From: Clostridium sp.
GTDB taxonomy: Bacteria > Bacillota > Clostridia > Acetivibrionales > Acetivibrionaceae
NCBI GenBank assembly: GCA_012841175.1
Contig: DUVG01000128.1
Coordinates: 1 to 8,706, forward strand
Length of the DNA: 8,706 nucleotides
Direction: 5' to 3'
The position numbers were made by a program, and so were the translations under genes. Shown in pieces: positions 6,897-8,706 of this stretch (position 1 is its first letter; every line of letters starts with the position of its first letter). Below the pieces are notes generated by a model. The model worked only from the letters and a program-made list of their open reading frames with translations. It was not told the DNA's origin and searched no databases.

Positions 6897-7679
6897 ATGA
6901 CAAAGGTAATTGCAGTAGCAAATCAAAAAGGTGGAGTAGGAAAGACAACTACAGCAGTAAATTTAAGTTCTTGTCTTGCCTATAAAGGAAAAAAAGTTTT
7001 GTTGTTGGATGTAGATCCTCAAGGAAATGCAACAAGTGGGTTGGGTGTTGATAAGAAAAATACAAAGGGATCAACTTATGATGTTCTAATTAATGAAGAG
7101 AGAATAGAAAAAGTTGTTGTTGACACACCTATTGAAAATTTAAAATTATGTCCTTCAAATATTGATCTTGCTGGTGCTGAAGTGGAGCTTGTCTCATCTA
7201 TATCAAGAGAGAGCAGATTAAAAAATTCTCTAAATGAAATTAAGGAAAATTATAATTATGTAATAATAGATTGTCCTCCTTCATTGGGTTTATTGACTTT
7301 GAATGCCCTTACAGCAGCTGATACAATTCTTGTTCCTATACAATGTGAGTATTATGCATTAGAGGGATTGAGTCAATTGATGGAGACTGTTAAATTAGTT
7401 CAAAAACATCTCAATGCAAATCTAGATGTTGAAGGTGTTGTTTTAACAATGTTTGATGCGAGAACTAATTTATCAATACAGGTGGTAGATGAGGTAAAAA
7501 AATATTTTAAAAATAAAGTATATAGAACTATAATACCTAGAAATGTAAGATTAAGTGAAGCACCTAGCTATGGACTTCCAATAATATTGTATGATGCTAA
7601 ATCAAAAGGTGCTGAGTGTTACCTAGAATTAGCGGAAGAAGTGATAGAATATTCAGAGGAGGAAAGACTTAATGACTAA
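6897..7679 (+). CDS. parA: chromosome partitioning ATPase ParA (Soj)
   Basis: ParA/Soj is a deviant-Walker ATPase that dimerises with ATP, binds DNA non-specifically and works with ParB-parS to move the origin; in B. subtilis it also controls DnaA. From ATG 6897 the protein has 260 residues. It shows the deviant Walker A KGGVGKTT (11-18, Lys11 and Lys16), the Walker A' LLLDVDPQGNATSG (36-49, Asp40) and Walker B VIIDCPPSLG (122-131). Arg189 (FDART) and Arg218 (RNVRLSEAPSYG) fall at the positions of the DNA-binding arginines described for B. subtilis Soj. An ATG at 6867 would add ten residues, but AAGGGG (6884-6889) lies seven bases before 6897 and the family starts MTKVIAVANQKGG. It overlaps parB by eight bases. 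Confidence 0.96.
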   Translation: MTKVIAVANQKGGVGKTTTAVNLSSCLAYKGKKVLLLDVDPQGNATSGLGVDKKNTKGSTYDVLINEERIEKVVVDTPIENLKLCPSNIDLAGAEVELVSSISRESRLKNSLNEIKENYNYVIIDCPPSLGLLTLNALTAADTILVPIQCEYYALEGLSQLMETVKLVQKHLNANLDVEGVVLTMFDARTNLSIQVVDEVKKYFKNKVYRTIIPRNVRLSEAPSYGLPIILYDAKSKGAECYLELAEEVIEYSEEERLND

Positions 7680-8532
7680 GAAGGCTTTAGGCAGAGGTTT
7701 AGGTGCATTAATTTCAGAAGCTAAAAGCAATACTGATGATAAAAAGGGTGTATTGGAATTAGGAATAAATGAAATTGAGCCAAATAATAAACAGCCAAGA
7801 AAATCTTTTGATGAAAAGGCTCTTACCCAGTTGTCTGAATCAATAAAAGAACATGGTATAATACAGCCTATTATAGTTAAAAAAGAAGGAGATTTATATA
7901 GAATTGTTGCTGGTGAGAGAAGATGGAGAGCAGCAAGGCTATTAGGGTTAAAAAAAATACCTGCTATTGTAAGGGAGTTTTCAAATAAGCAGGTGATGGA
8001 AATAGCATTAATTGAAAATATACAAAGAGAAGATTTAAATCCAATTGAGGAAGCAGAAGCATATGAAAGATTATTAGTTGAGCATAATATGACTCAAGAG
8101 GAAATTTCAAATTCAATAGGTAAGAGCAGGCCAGCTATAGCTAACTCATTGAGATTATTATCATTAAATGAAAATATTAAAAGTTTTTTAATAAGTGGGC
8201 AAATAACAAGTGGCCATGCAAGAGCTATATTATCTTTAGATAATATAGAAGAACAAGAAAGTATATGTAAAGAAATAATTGAAAAAGATATGAGTGTAAG
8301 AGAAACAGAAAAACTAGTTAAAAGTATTAAAAACAAAAATAAAGAAAAAAAAGTTGTGGAAAAAGAGAATTTATATGAATTTGAAAAAGTGGAAGAAGAT
8401 TTACAAAATATATTAGGTACAAAAGTAAAAATAATTAACAAAAATAAGAAAGGAAAAATATTGATAGAATATTATTCAAATGAAGAATTAAATAGATTAA
8501 TTGAAATTATTAGCAAAAAAGACATAAAATAG
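7672..8532 (+). CDS. parB: chromosome partitioning protein ParB (Spo0J)
   Basis: ParB/Spo0J is a CTP-dependent DNA clamp that loads at parS, spreads, and recruits SMC and ParA. Its 286 residues start with the ParA-stimulating motif KKALGRGLGALI (3-14). The CTPase domain follows, with GERRWRAARL (81-90) and ENIQREDLNPIEEA (115-128). A helix-turn-helix TQEEISNSIGKSRPAIANSLRLL (141-163) reads the parS half-site, and a lysine-rich linker (about 218-232) leads to the C-terminal dimerisation domain. The longer linker-free form of Noc is an alternative paralogue, but the N-terminal motif and adjacency to parA point to ParB. The ATG overlaps the parA end, with AGGAGG (7657-7662) nine bases before it, so the two are translationally coupled. 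Confidence 0.96.
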   Translation: MTKKALGRGLGALISEAKSNTDDKKGVLELGINEIEPNNKQPRKSFDEKALTQLSESIKEHGIIQPIIVKKEGDLYRIVAGERRWRAARLLGLKKIPAIVREFSNKQVMEIALIENIQREDLNPIEEAEAYERLLVEHNMTQEEISNSIGKSRPAIANSLRLLSLNENIKSFLISGQITSGHARAILSLDNIEEQESICKEIIEKDMSVRETEKLVKSIKNKNKEKKVVEKENLYEFEKVEEDLQNILGTKVKIINKNKKGKILIEYYSNEELNRLIEIISKKDIK

Positions 8533-8618
8533 GACGCGCTAATTTTGCCTGTATTTAATTTTAAGAGATTGGTTAATATTAATATATATAAACAAACTAA
8601 AATTTCTTTAAAGTGAAA

Positions 8619-8706
8619 ATAGAGAGTTTTAATAAAAACATAAAATTTATATAATGTTTCACGTGAAACATTATATAAATTTTATGTTTTTATTAAAACT
8701 CTCTAT
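8619..8706. repeat. 88-bp perfect palindrome reaching the window end
   Basis: Positions 8619-8662 are the exact reverse complement of 8663-8706, giving 44-bp arms with no spacer and no mismatch. The centre is the CACGTG of parS site 2. The palindrome stops at the last base of the window, so its true length is unknown. It may be a real extended palindrome or a fold-back created where a sequence assembly ran onto its own reverse strand. The 86 bases between the parB stop and this palindrome hold no gene that I can see. Confidence 0.9.
8655..8670. promoter_or_regulatory. parS: parS site 2 (ParB-binding centromere)
   Basis: A second perfect TGTTTCACGTGAAACA lies 122 bases after the parB stop, 2008 bases from site 1, so the two sites bracket parAB. 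The core is identical to site 1 but the flanking bases are unrelated. Because this site is in the middle of the terminal palindrome, its left half is supported by its link to parB, while the right flank beyond the natural palindrome may not be genuine. Confidence 0.9.

Noticed and set aside
8619..8706. Telomere or transposon end
   Set aside because: The palindrome is centred on a perfect parS and there is no transposase, protelomerase or target duplication in view; parS plus an assembly fold-back explains it more simply.

Overview
This window is the chromosomal replication-origin region of a very AT-rich Gram-positive bacterium, most likely a member of the Bacillota (Firmicutes), Clostridia-like. 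The reasons are the gene order dnaA-dnaN-S4 protein-recF-remB-gyrB, the strong AGGAGG-type ribosome binding sites, a Bacillota-type ParA/ParB pair and the B. subtilis-type parS sequence TGTTTCACGTGAAACA. I cannot name a genus from the sequence alone. All eight genes are intact and on the + strand, leading away from the origin.

Layout. Positions 1-185 are the AT-rich dnaA leader. dnaA (186-1517) is followed by a 287-base gap (1518-1804) that carries a cluster of DnaA-box-like 9-mers, a run of TTA-type triplets and an AT-rich stretch. This is the likely oriC unwinding region. Next come dnaN (sliding clamp), a small S4 RNA-binding protein (yaaA-like), recF with a TTG start, a 102-base gap with a hairpin, remB and gyrB. 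After gyrB a 281-base gap holds a parS site inside a 38-bp perfect palindrome, then a good extended -10 promoter overlaid by an inverted repeat. It leads into the overlapping parA-parB (soj-spo0J) pair. The last 174 bases have no gene. They contain a second parS at the centre of an 88-bp perfect palindrome that runs exactly to the last base of the window.

How the parts work together. DnaA binds and opens oriC, DnaN is the replicative clamp, RecF acts at gaps and stalled forks, and GyrB is the ATPase subunit of gyrase. ParB loads on the two parS sites and works with ParA to segregate the origin and load SMC. RemB and the S4 protein are usual passengers of this cluster. Compared with B. subtilis, gyrA does not follow gyrB, and parAB sits on the replication side of dnaA in the same direction, bracketed by two parS sites.

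I see no defence system, mobile element, CRISPR array, RNA gene or unknown protein family. The points worth a second look are non-coding: the two extended parS palindromes (the terminal one may be an assembly fold-back), the parAB promoter-operator, the divergent DnaA boxes and the unwinding element.
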